Positions 11,492 through 23,884 of a stretch of 64,000 nucleotides of DNA are shown here, piece after piece. The translations under genes were made by a program, and so were the position numbers. Position 1 is the stretch's first letter. Each line of letters starts with the position of its first letter. This stretch comes from Xiphophorus maculatus (taxonomy: Eukaryota > Chordata > Actinopteri > Cyprinodontiformes > Poeciliidae): the NCBI RefSeq assembly GCF_002775205.1, contig NC_036456.1, positions 20,671,968 through 20,735,967 on the forward strand, written 5' to 3'. The notes under the pieces are model-generated. The model was not told the origin of the DNA. It made no database searches and saw only the letters and a program-made list of their open reading frames with translations.

Positions 11492-12247
11492 GTAAACTGA
11501 ACTGAAACCTCCTGATAAAGTTTGATTCTAATCAGGAGAAAATGCTGATGAACGCAGATAAACGCATGAATCCCGCATGGAGAAGTTTATTCAGTTAGCT
11601 CTGATGCTAAGCAGCCTGTTAGCCTCAGATCTAAACTGATGCTAACATTCTGCAGCGGGAATCTCCCTCTTAATAAATGATTTTATGAAATATTATTTGT
11701 TACTTTTTATATAAAATCTGCTGTTAGTTATTGGATGTTTCTAGTTTAACACCTTAACAAAAACAGCCGCGGCTCGCGAGGAGCTAACAGGCTAACAGAG
11801 CTAGCAGAGGAGAAGAAGAGCTCAGATCTGTTTATTCATTATGATCACAGATTAATAATCTGCTTCAGTTTATTGGAACATCTCAGGATATTCTAGATGA
11901 GAAGTTTCTCCGTTGTCTTGGTTCCAGGTTGATTCATCTGCAGCTCCTCAAACTGAATCTTTCAGATAATCGAACAATAATCATAAATATTAGTTTCAGT
12001 CCGTTCGCTGTGTGCAGCTGCTGTTGATGCTAAAGCAGTGAATTAGTTCACCTGCTGCAGCTCCTGCTGATCACTGATTAGCTATGATCAATATGTTGGA
12101 ATCCACATATCAATAAATAATAATAAATCTTTATGTTTCTGCTGGTGTCTGAAACCTCAGAGTTTGTTTTGGTTTGAACAGTCAACAGGCCAGAGTTTCT
12201 GGTTCTGATCCGGTTCTGGTCCGGTTCTAACTGTGTGTCTCCCTCAG

Positions 12248-15200
12248 ATGGGCGACAGCGATGACGAGTTGGACCGTCGGAGACGGGACAAGTTCAGGCG
12301 GGAACGCAGCGACATGGAGCGGTCCAGAGAGAGGGAGGAGCGCCGCAGGGACGACTGGGCCGACAGGTCCGAACGCTGCAGAACCAGAACCAGGCTGTGA
12401 CTCCTGTTCCTGGTTCTGGTTCTGACCCGTTTAGTTTACTCTGTGGAGAACCAGAACCAGTTAAAGTCATTTACTGATCCGGAGCAGAGTGAATGAACAG
12501 AACCGTTTCCTGTTTGGGTCAGCGTCGTCATGGTGACGGTACTGCTGGGCGATACGGACTCAAAGTTTATTGTTGTGGTAACGATCAGTGATAATAAGAC
12601 ATATTGATGATTGATTTGTCAGTAGCTGTGTCACACTGATTCCAGTCCCACCAACACAAATGCTGCTCAGTAGAAACGTTCCGCGTTCCTCAGGTTCTTC
12701 ATCAGGTTCTTCCTCAGGTTCTTCATCAGGTTCTTCCTCAGGTTCTTCATCAGGTTCTTCCTCAGGTTCACCATCATAGTGACTTTATTTAAAATGTATT
12801 TTATTGAGGATAAAATGCTAAAACTGTCCTGACAGTAAAACAGTTCAGACATTAATTTTGATTTATTGTTGAAACGAAGAATCAAAATTGACGTCATGAT
12901 GAAAAATAAAGACCTTCAGGTTCCAGTTAGACTAAAGAACCTGGTGGTTCTGATTGGACCAGTGGGTGACTCTGGTACCGGCTCAGTCTGGCTCTGCAGT
13001 TCTTTCAGTGTTCTGTGTTGCGTTGTTGTGGACCCTCTGATGGTTCTGGTTCTGTCGGTCTCAGGGAGTGGGAGCGCGGCAGGGAGAGGAGGCGGGACTA
13101 CGACCGCGGCCGCAGGGACCGCTTCTCCCCGCCGCGACACATCAGCCCGCAGCACAAACGGCTGAGGAGAGACTGGTGAGGTTCTGACCCGGTTCTGATC
13201 CGGTTCTGATCCGATGTGACCCAGCATGCTAAGAGTCCGAGTGTTTCCAGGGACGACCACCGGGGGGAGCCGTACCGCTACGAGCCGCCCTACGGAGGAG
13301 GCGGGGTTCCGTTTCCGGGGGCGGGGCCTCAGACCTGGCACCATGACTTCCCCCACCTGCACCCCCACCCTGGAGGGCTCCCCCTGCAGGGCAGGTGAGC
13401 TACTGCATCGGGTCAGAACCACTGGGCCGGACCGGGTCAGAACCGGGTCGCAGGTCAGCTCATGGTTTTGTGTTGTTTGCAGGTTGGGGCTGCTGGACCC
13501 GGACCTGCCGCCTCCAGGACCGCCCAGCATGAGGAGCTTCAAGGTGAGGAACAGAACACAGAGGTGACCTCTGTGTGACCTCTGTATGACCTCTGTGTGA
13601 CCCCAGGAGTTCCTGCTGAACATGGAGGACAGCGTGGACGAGACGGAGGCGGTGAAGCGCTACAATCAGTACAAACTGGACTTCCGGCGCCAGCAGCTGC
13701 AGGACTTCTTCATCCAGCACAAAGAGCACGAGTGGTTCCGGTCCAAGTACCACCCTGATGACATCACAGCCAAGAGGGCGGAGTCTCTGGGCGCCCTGCA
13801 GACCCGGCTGGCCGTCTTCCTGTTCCTGCTGGACAACCGCTGGCTGGACGGCGTCTCTCTGGACATGCAGCACGAGGCGGCCATCATCAAGCTGCTGGAC
13901 GCAGGTAGGGAGGGGCATTCTGGGTAATGTGGTCCTGACTGGGCTTCTGGGTAACGCGGTCCTGTTGGTTTCTTGATCAGCTGTGATCAAGATGGAGGGA
14001 GGGACGGACTTTGACCTGCAGGTCCTGGAGGCTCCAGCAGGGGGCGGCGGAGACGCAGCAGAGAAGAGCCAGGCGGCTCCAAAGGAGGGAAGCAGTGGCG
14101 CTCAGAGCGGATCGGAGGCGGCCGGCGGTCAGAGGGACGGGTCAGACGGCGCTGAGGGAACCAAGGAACCCGACAAGGTCAGAACCAGAACCAGAACCAG
14201 AACCATGAGGCGGTTCACTGCTGACTTAGCAGAATCTGAAACCAGTAGACAACCTGAAACCAGTAGACAAAATTGAAATTAAGGAAATAGTTAATCAATG
14301 CAACAATAAAAAATCAATGGACTGGAAGGACATTAACATGTCACTTATAAAACAGATAATTGATGATGTGGCAGATCCTCTAACTTACATCTGCAACTTG
14401 TCATTCATATCTGGAACATTTCCAAATGCAATGAAAATAGCGAAGGTTATTCCTCTATTTAAATCTGGAGATAAGAATATAATTAGCAACTATAGACCAG
14501 TGTCACTTCTCTGTCAATTTTCAAAAATACTAGAAAAAGTTTTTAGTAAAAGGTTGGATAATTTCATTGAAAAGCAAAACATTCTGACTGATTGTCAGTA
14601 CGGTTTTAGAGAAAAAAGATCAACTTCGATGGCACTGATGGCATTAACAGAAGAAATTATAGACAATATGGATAAAAAGAAATGTGCAATTGGTGTATTT
14701 CTGGATCTCAAAAAAGCTTTTGATACCATCAATCATGACATGTTATTAAAAAAACTGGAAAGGTATGGCATTAGAGGGGTGCCATTAAACTGGATTAGGA
14801 GCTACATTGGAGAAAGGAAACAATTTGTAGAATTAGATGGTCAGAAATCAGACGTACTCAACATAACTTGTGGAGTTCCGCAGGGATCAGTTTTGGGACC
14901 CAAATTGTTCATTTTGTATATAAATGACATAGTCAAAATATCAAATCTTATAAAATACATTATATTTGCAGATGATACAAGTATCTTCTGTACCGGAGAA
15001 AACATTCAACAACTCTCTAAAGTGATCAACACAGAAATAGAAAAATTACAGCATTGGCTCAAAAACAATAAATTATTTGTAAATTTAGATAAAACCAAAT
15101 TTATGATATTCGGAAACAATAAAAAACAGGAAAATAATCCAATTAAAATATCAATTGACAGTGTTAATTTAGAAGAAGTACATGAAATAAAATTCTTGGG

Positions 15201-16103
15201 TGTCACATTAGATAATAAATTCAGCTGGAAAACACACATCGGACAAGTAAAATCTAAAATAGCCAAGAGTGTTGCTGTTATAAGAAGAATTAACTTCGTA
15301 CTAGACTATAAATCTTTGTTTACTCTATATAATACACTCATTGCACCACATCTGACATATTGTGTGGAAGTCTGGGGGAATACATACAAAACAAATTTAC
15401 AGCCATTATACCTCTTACAAAAACAATCCATCCGAATATTACATAAAGTGGGATACTGGGATCACACAAACCAGTTATTTATTAAATCAAATATACTGAA
15501 ATTCTGGGACCTGGTAACATTTAAAACTACACAATTCATGTTTAAGGTCAGACATCAAAAACTTCCACACAGTATACAGGAAATGTTTGCTGACAGAGAG
15601 GGTGGTTATTATCTAAGAGGTGAAGGATATTTTAAAAAACAACATATTAGAACAACCAGGAAGAGTTTTTGTTTATCTGTGTGTGGAGTAAATGTCTGGA
15701 ATGGATTGAATGATGAGTTAAAACAAATTACAAATGTAAACCAATTTAAAAAGCTGATTAAAGCAGAGCTCATTTCAAAATATGCTGTATAAGATGTTTA
15801 ATATCCAATAGGCTATAATGTAATTGATGATATAAATAGTACTTAAAATAATTTTGTATAGTTATACATGATGAAAAAATGGAAAAAATTTTCTTTTTGA
15901 TGTTATGACAGTTCATTGTAAATACATTGACAAGTAGGAAAGGGGCAGGACATTATAAGATGTATCTTCTACCTGCTCCTTTTCGAACAGAAAATTTTGC
16001 ATGTCACATGGGCATAATAATTTGTTTCATATTTTATTTCTTAAGTTTGTTTCATTCCATTTTATTTTATTTTCTTTTTGATTGTTTTAAAGTCTGTTCG
16101 AAA

Positions 16104-16138
<35 letters not shown>

Positions 16139-19100
16139 ATCTCTTCTTCTGTTGTTGAGTTTTCTATAGAACTATAAGCTGAGTTAGTCAGGCTGTCTGC
16201 TCCGGTCCAGTTCTGTTTATCAGTTTAAATGATTCTGTTGGACCACAAGAAACCAACGTCTGGTTTTCATTCATTCTATTATTTATCATTTATTATCATT
16301 TATTAATGTTTTCTATTGTTATTTATCAAGTTATTTCAGAGAACGTTGAGATTCAGTCAGAGGAGCTAAAACTTTAGACCCCGAGTCCAACGGGACGAAC
16401 CGGGCCGGGTTTCAGAACCAGATCCAGCTGGTTCTGATCCGGTTGGTTCTGCTGGGTCCATCAGAACCTCCTGACGGTCTCATGTCGTCTCCAGAACCAC
16501 GAGGATCCCGGCGGCCTGAAGGAGGAGAGAGAGGAAGAGGAGGAGAAGACGATGAAGAAGGTGAGTTTCATCATCGTCATCATCAGTTGTTCTGGTTCTG
16601 ACCCGCGGATCCTCCTGGTTCTGAAGGTTCTGTTCCTGATGGCTGTGAAGATCATCTGTAGATGATTTTATTCATTGACTAGAAATAAACAAATTAGATT
16701 TAAACTAAACTTATATTTACACATTTAACTCAACTGATCCAGATCTACTGATCTATTGATCCAGATCTACTGATTTATTGATCCAGATCTACTGATCCAG
16801 ATCTACTGATTTATTGATCCAGATCTATTGATTTATTGATCCAGATCTATTGATCCAGATCTACTGATTTATTGATCCAGATCTATTGATTTATTGATCC
16901 AGATCTATTGATCCAGATCTACTGATTTATTGATCCAGATCTATTGATCTATTGATCCAGATCTACTGATTTATTGATCCAGATCTACTGATCCAGATCT
17001 ACTGATTTATTGATCCAGATCTACTGATTTATTGATCCAGATCTATTGATCCAGATCTACTGATTTATTGATCCAGATCTACTGATTTATTGATCCAGAT
17101 CTACTGATCTATTGATCCAGATCTACTGATCCAGATCTACTGATTTATTGATCCAGATCTATTGATTTATTGATCCAGATCTATTGATCCAGATCTACTG
17201 ATTTATTGATCCAGATCTATTGATTTATTGATCCAGATCTACTGATCCAGATTTAACAACATAAAATAAACTTGTTTATTGAAATGTCTGTTTTATAAAT
17301 AAAAATAGAAAAATTTACTCCAGGTTTTAAGTTGTTTTGTAGTTTGTTAAACTAAAGCAGATTAAAAAAAGTTGAATATATAAAAAATATCCTGAAACTT
17401 ATAAATATTTTAAATGTTTGATTTATGCATCTGAAGCTCTGCTTGGTGGTTTAATCTGAGCTGAATGGTCACAGCGCCCCCTGCTGTCCTGGCGCACTCA
17501 TTACCCAGAATGCACTGCTGCTTCTGCTCAGCTGAGAAACAAAACGATTCTGTGAATCAGTTTTACTCCAAATGTCTGCAGTTATTAAAGGATTTTCCTT
17601 CATCGTCATGGCAACCACTGTCAGTAACCCCGCCTCTTCCTCTCAGGGCAGGAAGAGGAAGCGCAGCCTGTCGGCGGACAGCGGCGAGGGCAGCGGCTCC
17701 GACTCCGACTCCTCCCACTCTGACAAGGAGGAAGAGGAGGAGGAAGAGGGTCAGTACCCCAGAGACACGCCGGAGCTCCGCTCTAAAGGTCAGAGGTCAC
17801 AGTGCTCCTGTTGTTTCAGAGCGCCATCAGGAGAGAGAGGAGGCTCCGCCCACGCCCCGCCCCCTGCACCTGACCACCTCCCTGTTCATCAGGAGCATCG
17901 CTCCAGAGGTCGCCAAGGACGAGGTCACCGCCGTAAGAACCGGAACCGGACCAGAACCCAGACCAGACTAAAACCAGAACCAGAGTTATCTGGCTCAGAC
18001 TGACCTCTGACCTCCGACCCTGTCCTGTCTCAGCATCTTGTTGACCTCTGACCTCTAACCCACTTCCTGTCTGCAGCTGTGTCGCAGGTACCCCGGCTTC
18101 CTGCGGGTGGCGCTGTCGGACCCTCAGCCAGAGCGGAGGTACTGGTTGTCTCAGCTGGTCAACTCGGTTCTTGCCAGGCCAGAACCGGATCAGAACCGGC
18201 GTCCTGACTGTCTGTGTTGCAGGTTCTTCCGGCGGTGCTGGGTGACCTTTGACCGCAGCGTCAACATCAAGGAGACCTGCTGGAACCTGCAGAACGTCAG
18301 GGTAACCCAGAGCTCCGTCAGAACCGTCAGAACCTCCAGAACCGGGCCGCTAACAGCCGGTTCTGCTGTCTCAGCTCAGGGACTGTGAGCTGGCGCCGGT
18401 GGTGAACCGGGACCTGAGCCGGCGGGTCCGGACCGTCAACGGCCTGACGCACCACCGGCCCGTGGCGAGGAACGACGTCCGGCTGGCGGCGCGGCTCGTC
18501 CACAGCCTGGACCAGCGGGGGGCGCTGTGGACCACACAGGTACGGAACTGTCTGGACCCGACCGGAACCAGAACCCGACCCGCTCACCCAGAACGCCTCT
18601 GTTCCTGCAGGCGGAGACCAACCCGGTTCTGCAGAACATCACCGACTATCTGATCGAGGAGGTCAGCGCCGAGGAGGAGGAGCTTATCGGGGCCGCGGGG
18701 GCCGGCGCCGACGACGACCCCAAGGCCGCCGACGTTCCCGTGGAAACGGACCAGAACCTGCTGCAGGTGGGCGGGGCCTGTGGCGGTGTGTGTTGTGTTC
18801 AGGTTCTGATTGAGTTCAGGTTCTGGACCGGTGCTGTGTTCAGGTTCTGACCCGGTGCTGTGTTCAGGTTCTGGACCGGTTGCTGCTCTACCTGCGTCTC
18901 GTTCACTCTGTGGATTACTATAACTTCTGCGAGTATCCTGCTGAGGACGAGATGCCGCACCGCTGCGGCCTCATCCACGTCCGGGGCCCGCTGCCGGTGG
19001 CCCGCATCACTCCAGCAGAGGGTGAGCCGCACCACAGCACGGCCTAGTTAAAGTACGGGATCAACTCCACATTTTTCCCTGGAGTTTTGATTCTTTCATG

Positions 19101-20908
19101 TTTCAGAAATCCTTTCATCTCCATGACAACCATTCAGCTGTTGAAAACACCTCGGTGGACCTAGCCCCGCCTCCGAGCCGCAGCTCCTCCCCTCAGCTCC
19201 TTCAGACTAGCCAGCAGCAATTAGCAAACATCTGCTGAGCTCATTACAGGAGCTGCTGCTCAGAGCAGCTGGTAAAAACCTTAAAGGGTTAATAGAGGAG
19301 CCATGTTGGGAACGACTTCCTTGAGGCGGAGCTTCAGAGAGAGCAGGAGCTTCTTAAAGAGACAGAGGTCCAATTTACAAAATTAATTTTCTGTTAAGTC
19401 ATGTTTGATATATACATCATTTAACTCAGTGTTTCTCAGTTCCGGTCCTCAGGCCTCCTGCCCTGCATGTTTTAGGTGTTCCCCTTCTGCTACACACCTG
19501 GGTTGAATCTGTGGGTCATTAACAGGTTTCTGCAGTTCTTGATGCAATCATTTGGATCAGCTGCTCTAAAATAGAGACACATATAAAACAAGCAGAGCAG
19601 GGGGGCCTGAGGACCGGAATTGAGAAGCGCTGATTCAACTGAAGGTGACCTAGTTACTGATTATGCAATAAAATGGAGCTGTGTGTCTGAAAAACACATA
19701 AATAAATAAATGTAACACCGGCCCTTTAAAGTACAGGGAGGCTACAGGAGAAAACAGCAGGAGGTTGTTTACCCACCCTGAGGTTTTCCACTGATCAGAG
19801 CTTAAGACCTCACCTGAACAGTTAATGTGATGATGATGATGATGATGAAGGTGGTGCTGTGCTCTGATTGGACAGTGACTGAACACCTGAGGATGTGTGA
19901 GGAGCGTCTGGCTCCTCTGTTCTCACCGACGGAGACGCTGAGCGAAGAGGAAGCAGTTCGGCTCGGAAAGAAAGACCCGGAACAGGAGGTACTGTACCTG
20001 TCCACCTGTCTGTCTCTCTACCTGTCCACCTGTCTGTCTCTCTACCTGTCCACCTGTCTGTCTCTCCTGATGCGTCTCCTGTCCCCAGGTGGAGACGTTC
20101 CTGGCGTCCAACACCCAGGAGCTCAGTAAGGACAAGTGGCTCTGTCCTCTGAGTGGGAAGAAGTTCAAGGTGAGGCCCCGCCCCTCTCTGGTTGCCACGG
20201 TAACGGTGCCTGACGGTGTTGTTGTTGTTTTAGGCCCCAGAGTTCGTCCGTAAACACATCCTGAACAAACATGGCGAGAAGGTGACCGCCGTCAGACAGG
20301 AAGTGGAGTTCTTCAACAACTTCCTGTTGGACGCCAAGAGACCCGCCCTCCCTGAGCACAAGCCCCTCCCACCGCCTGCTCAAGGTACCTGATTGGCCTC
20401 TGATGGAGGCTAGGCTAACGTTAGCATGCTGTTGGCTGGTTGACCTCTGACCCCTCCTCTGGCTCCGCCCCCAGCCGGTCCTCCAGGCATGGCGGCGTTT
20501 CCTGGTCAGTCTCCGCAGCAGCAAAGCCTTCTGGGATACCCTCCAGGCGTCAGGCCGCCGCTGCCCGGATTCCCAGGTAGGTGAGGCTCCGGGTCGGAGC
20601 CCGCAGGGGGCGGAGCCGGGCTGACGCTCTGTTTGGACCTACAGGTGTGGGACCCCACCTGGCGCCGGGCCAGTTCGGGCCGGGCCGCGGTCACTATGAC
20701 AACTTCAGAGGAGGAGGAGGAGGAGGAGCGTTTCCAGGGAAACAAAGGAGCAGCAGGTACATAGAACCGGGCCGGTGGTCCAATCAAAACCTCTGTCTGT
20801 TTGGACCAATCAGAACCTCTGTCTGTGTTTAGGGGCCTGAGGGGCGACCCGCGGTCCATCATCGAGTACCGAGACCTGGACGCTCCGGACGACCTGGACT
20901 TCTTCTAG
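12248..20908 (+). CDS. srrt: srrt (ars2): serrate RNA effector molecule
   Basis: Nuclear scaffold that links the cap-binding complex to microRNA, snRNA and histone mRNA processing. Coding exons: 12248-12366, 13065-13175, 13251-13394, 13483-13543, 13607-13904, 13981-14177, 16495-16560, 17647-17788, 17820-17932, 18077-18138, 18223-18301, 18375-18539, 18611-18766, 18868-19021, 19876-19988, 20089-20169, 20234-20384, 20475-20576, 20645-20756, 20833-20908. All phases agree and give 833 aa (human 876). Landmarks: start [20 protein letters not shown], the [20 protein letters not shown] domain, an acidic/Ser-Asp low-complexity middle, the RRM-like [14 protein letters not shown] region, [17 protein letters not shown]-type core (the local sequence reads [18 protein letters not shown]), the zinc finger [10 protein letters not shown] ... 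[10 protein letters not shown], Gly-rich tail, and end APDDLDFF. The middle is shorter than in human. Intron 6 carries a LINE. Confidence 0.97.
12679..12772. repeat. 24-bp tandem repeat in srrt intron 1
   Basis: About four copies of CAGGTTCTTCATCAGGTTCT TCCT with little variation. Confidence 0.85.
14262..16141 (+). mobile_element. 5'-truncated non-LTR retrotransposon (LINE) in srrt intron 6
   Basis: The open frame 14317-15792 encodes 491 aa and, read upstream, stays open to about 14262. Reverse-transcriptase motifs in order: NYRPVSLL (residues 58-65), [13 protein letters not shown] (128-140), [19 protein letters not shown] (186-204) and the catalytic FADD box (217-220). The C-terminal region keeps [13 protein letters not shown] and SDREGGY-like (here ADREGGY) blocks. 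No endonuclease domain is present, so the copy lacks its 5' part. The 3' UTR has a small hairpin (GGGGCAGGA ... CCTGCTCC, 15943-15985) and an (AAAT)n tail at 16099-16141. It belongs to the Jockey/I/CR1-L2 type of LINEs; the exact clade was not assigned. Base composition is much more AT-rich than the host gene, and the uninterrupted frame suggests a recent insertion. It is sense-oriented to srrt. Confidence 0.92.
16735..17255. repeat. 520-bp minisatellite in srrt intron 7
   Basis: Tandem units of GATCCAGATCTACTGATTTATT (22 bp, written here with its break: GATCCAGATCTACTGA + TTTATT) alternating with shorter 16-bp units lacking the TTTATT part. Each unit carries the palindrome AGATCT. Confidence 0.95.
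19427..19632. mobile_element. hAT-type MITE in srrt intron 14
   Basis: 206-bp element with inverted ends: left CAGTGTTTCTCAGTTCCGGT CCTCAGG and right CCTGAGGACCGGAATTGAGA AGCGCTG. It is flanked by an 8-bp near-identical target duplication (ATTTAACT at 19419-19426 and ATTCAACT at 19633-19640), the size made by hAT transposases. It has no coding capacity. Confidence 0.9.
19998..20070. repeat. 24-bp tandem repeat in srrt intron 15
   Basis: Three copies of CACCTGTCTGTCTCTCTACC TGTC between exons 15 and 16. Confidence 0.9.
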
Positions 20909-20951
20909 CACAGCTTTCTACTTTTTTATTCCTGTATGAGAGACAGAGAGA

Positions 20952-21030
20952 GTGTGTGTGTGTGTGTGTGTGTCAGGGTGTGTGTATGTCTGTGTGTGTG
21001 TGTCAGGGTGTGTGTGTGTGTGTCTGTGAG
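20952..21030. repeat. TG microsatellite in srrt 3' UTR
   Basis: (TG)n interrupted by CAGGG, within the transcribed 3' UTR before the poly(A) signal. Confidence 0.9.
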
Positions 21031-21069
21031 CAGGACCAACATCATGATCTGATCCAGGAGAGTTTTTCC

Positions 21070-21075
21070 AATAAA
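21070..21075 (+). promoter_or_regulatory. srrt poly(A) signal
   Basis: AATAAA about 160 bases after the srrt stop codon. Confidence 0.7.
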
Positions 21076-21749
21076 GAACAAAAACTCCAGACCAACTCCT
21101 CGTTTTCTTCCTCTGGACTTCCTGTCCATCATCTTCATCATCGTTTCTTTACCAACCAGTTGGCTGAATTAGAAATAGATCAGAAATTAGAAATCAATAC
21201 CCTTTTGGCTCATTGATTGATCTATTTAGTACCATGAAAACAGTTTAAATGAACATCCAATAATCCAAAGTTTTGATGTTTTAATATTGTTTGATCTTTA
21301 CTGAATCACTGCAGCCCAGAGCTACGTCCAGTTAGCTACCGTTAGCTTTAAGAAGACGGGACGTTTATTTTATGTAACTCAGTGGCAAGAAAAAGAAGGA
21401 AAATGAGAGCAGCTCACCTGAAACACTCAGACTGAAGTCTGAACTGGAGTTAGCTTTAGCTGCTCTGTTTGTAATAATTCTGTAAAAACACAAAGAATAA
21501 TAAAACAGATAATGTTTTTATCTGTCCAGAGTTCTGATAAACAAGGAGAATTAGCTGCTCTGCTAGCTACGTCTGTTAGTTGCTAGGCTAACAGCCTGCA
21601 CTGTGTTTTCAGCTGGGCTACAGTTAGCAGGAGCTACATGTACCTGCAGGTTCTGATCTGGAAACAGAAGACTTGGAGAATAAAATCTGAGATTTTAAAT
21701 CTTTATTTTGGTTCAGGATGTTGTCCTCTTTGGGTCAGAACAGAACATT

Positions 21750-23228
21750 TCATCTGCAGAACATGTCGCAGCAGTACGGTCTGTCCCTGGTGTGGCTCCT
21801 CTGGTGTTTCCTCAGGGAACCGGGCCGGGTGAACGTCTTCCCACACTCCTCGCACCAGAAGGGTTTCTCCCCGCTGTGGGTGACCCGGTGGTTCCTCAGG
21901 TGGCTGCGGTCCCTGAACCTCTTCCCACAGGCCTCACATGCGTGTGGCTTTTCTCCGCTGTGCAGCAGCTGGTGGACCTTGAGGTTGCTGCGCTTGGAGA
22001 AGCGTTTCCCGCAGTCCTGACAGCCGTAGGGCTGCAGGCGGCCGTGGACACGCTCCAGGTGCAGCTTCAGGGTTTCCTTCTGGGTGAAGGTGTTCCCACA
22101 CTGCGGGCAGAGGAAGCTCTGCTCCGCGCTGTGGATGTTCTGGTGCCGCTTCAGGTGGGCCGCCTGGCCGAACGTCTTCCCACACTCACCACAGCCATAC
22201 GGCTTCTCTCCTCTGTGGATCTTCTGGTGTCTCCACAGGCCACAGGCTCTGCTGAAGACCTTCCCACAGTGGGGACAGCAGTGGCGTTTCCCCTCCTGGT
22301 TCTCAGGTTTCTGGAGGAGACAGAACAAAGAGCGTGATGGTTTCCATACATCAGAGCCTGGTTGGTATTATCAAGCTGAAGTTGGTGTCTGATTCCACCT
22401 CATTTTGTTTACTACTTTGAGCATATTTAATGTGCTCTACTTTATAAAATGTGTAACGATGGTGGGTCGCCTTCAACCCCCCTGACCTGAGCAGGAACCT
22501 TCCAGCTGCAGCCTGTGGATCACAGCAGGGAGCCATGATCTGAGAGGAGCGAACGTCAACAAGAACCATTCAGTCAGGCTGCGATGTTTTAATCAGGCAT
22601 CAGCGCAGACAACCCTCATAAACCCTGACAGCAGCAGATAAACTGATGACTAAAATCACTACAACACCAGTTCTACTGATAACCTGATCAGCTACAAGGT
22701 CAACCTGACTACCAAGCGAACTAAAACACCAGTCAGACTGTTATCAGTGTTTTAATATGCAGATAAACTGATGTCCAGATCAACTAAAACACTAATCTGA
22801 CCCTAAATCCGCTAGAGCATCAGTTAAACTGGTTACCATTTTAACTAAAACACCAGTAGAAATTATCAGTGGTTTGAAGCTCGTGATTTAATCAGGCATC
22901 AGAAGGACACCTACAAGCACCAGGTAACCTGAAGACCAGATTAACTTTAACACTAGTTCCCCTGATAACCAGCTGATCTGGAACACCAGTGAGCGCGTTG
23001 CTCGCTGTGACTCTGATGTTTTCATCAGGCATCGGCGCAGACACCTACATTCTGTCGGTAGCAGCGTTTTAACCAGAGCCTCAGTTAATCTGATGACCAG
23101 TGCAGCTAATGAGCTCCTTGTTTGCCCACAGAGCTCCCAGTGTGATGAACTCTGACCTTTGGGTCGGTGGGACCAGAGGAGGAGACCCATCTGGTTCTGG
23201 TGGAGCGGTTCCGGTTCGGCGGGTCCAT
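21750..23228 (-). CDS. small C2H2 zinc-finger protein, six fingers
   Basis: Two-exon model on the minus strand. Exon 1 is 23228-23157 (24 codons, MDPPNRNRS...). Exon 2 is 22310-21750 and carries all the fingers. The junction is phase 0, with acceptor CTCCTCCAG and donor GTCAGA, giving 210 aa. The six C2H2 fingers begin CCPHCGKVF, CGECGKTF, CPQCGNTF, CQDCGKRF, CEACGKRF and CEECGKTF, with typical HSGEKP-type linkers after several. There is no recognisable KRAB, SCAN or BTB domain in the visible part. It is probably a nuclear DNA-binding protein, with unknown target. Exon 2 is certain. Exon 1 is inferred from frame, position and the NRF1 site just upstream, and more exons could exist. Many teleost paralogues are expected. 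Confidence 0.7.
22575..23110. repeat. degenerate long-period repeat with ATCAGGCATC cores
   Basis: Several diverged copies of an about 130-150 bp block share AATCAGGCATCAG, GCGCAGACA, CAGATAAACTGATGACCAG and ACTAAAACAC phrases (around 22585, 22740, 22885, 23015 and 23060). They fill the intron of the zinc-finger gene. The copies are old and no coding role is apparent. Confidence 0.5.
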
Positions 23229-23293
23229 TCCGCGGTATGAAATAAAGCAGCTAATCCAGTCTGAGGTTTCCCAGCTGAGTTTAGAGGTGTGAA

Positions 23294-23305
23294 TGCGCAT
23301 GCGCA
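23294..23305. promoter_or_regulatory. NRF1-type palindrome, probable promoter of the zinc-finger gene
   Basis: TGCGCATGCGCA is a perfect match to the consensus for nuclear respiratory factor 1. It lies 66 bases upstream of the inferred minus-strand start codon in a locally CpG-rich stretch. Confidence 0.6.
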
Positions 23306-23884
23306 CGGAGCGAAGGAAGCTGTTTATATTTTCACAATAAAAGCCTCTAGCTGGTTAACAGATTTTCAGAACTACAGAGAAAAGTTTAATCAGGAGAAAA
23401 TAGCAAAATAATAAATATTGTTTACAATTAAGAAATAAGAAAAAAACACGTAAATTTAGGAACACAACTATAAATATACAAAACAATTAATTTATTTAAA
23501 GATAAAATGCGAGGGAGAGATTTTATAGATTTTCACTCCATAATAAAGCAGGAAGAGTTTAACAGATTTAATTACATTAAATTAATTTTTAATTTAATGT
23601 AATTTAATGACTGTTCTGGTTGAATCCATGCGGGACAGGATGGATGACTTCCTGTTTATTATACAGATATCAGATATTATTGCCCATAAGGTTATTATTC
23701 CTGTTATTGATATTAATTTATTTCTTGGTCTTTCTGAGAATAAATCACTTTAAAATTTGAATTTTCTGTAATTAAAATCCACCAAATAAATTTCATCAGA
23801 CGGATGAAATTTATCTTTTAAAGGAAACGTGAATAAATGTCAGAGGAATCAGATCCAACTGTTGATGGAGAATGAGTGATGATA

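Noticed and set aside
13460-13990. Antisense frames of 176 and 235 codons across srrt exons 2-5
   Set aside because: Mirror of GC-rich coding exons; they cross real splice sites and show no domain.
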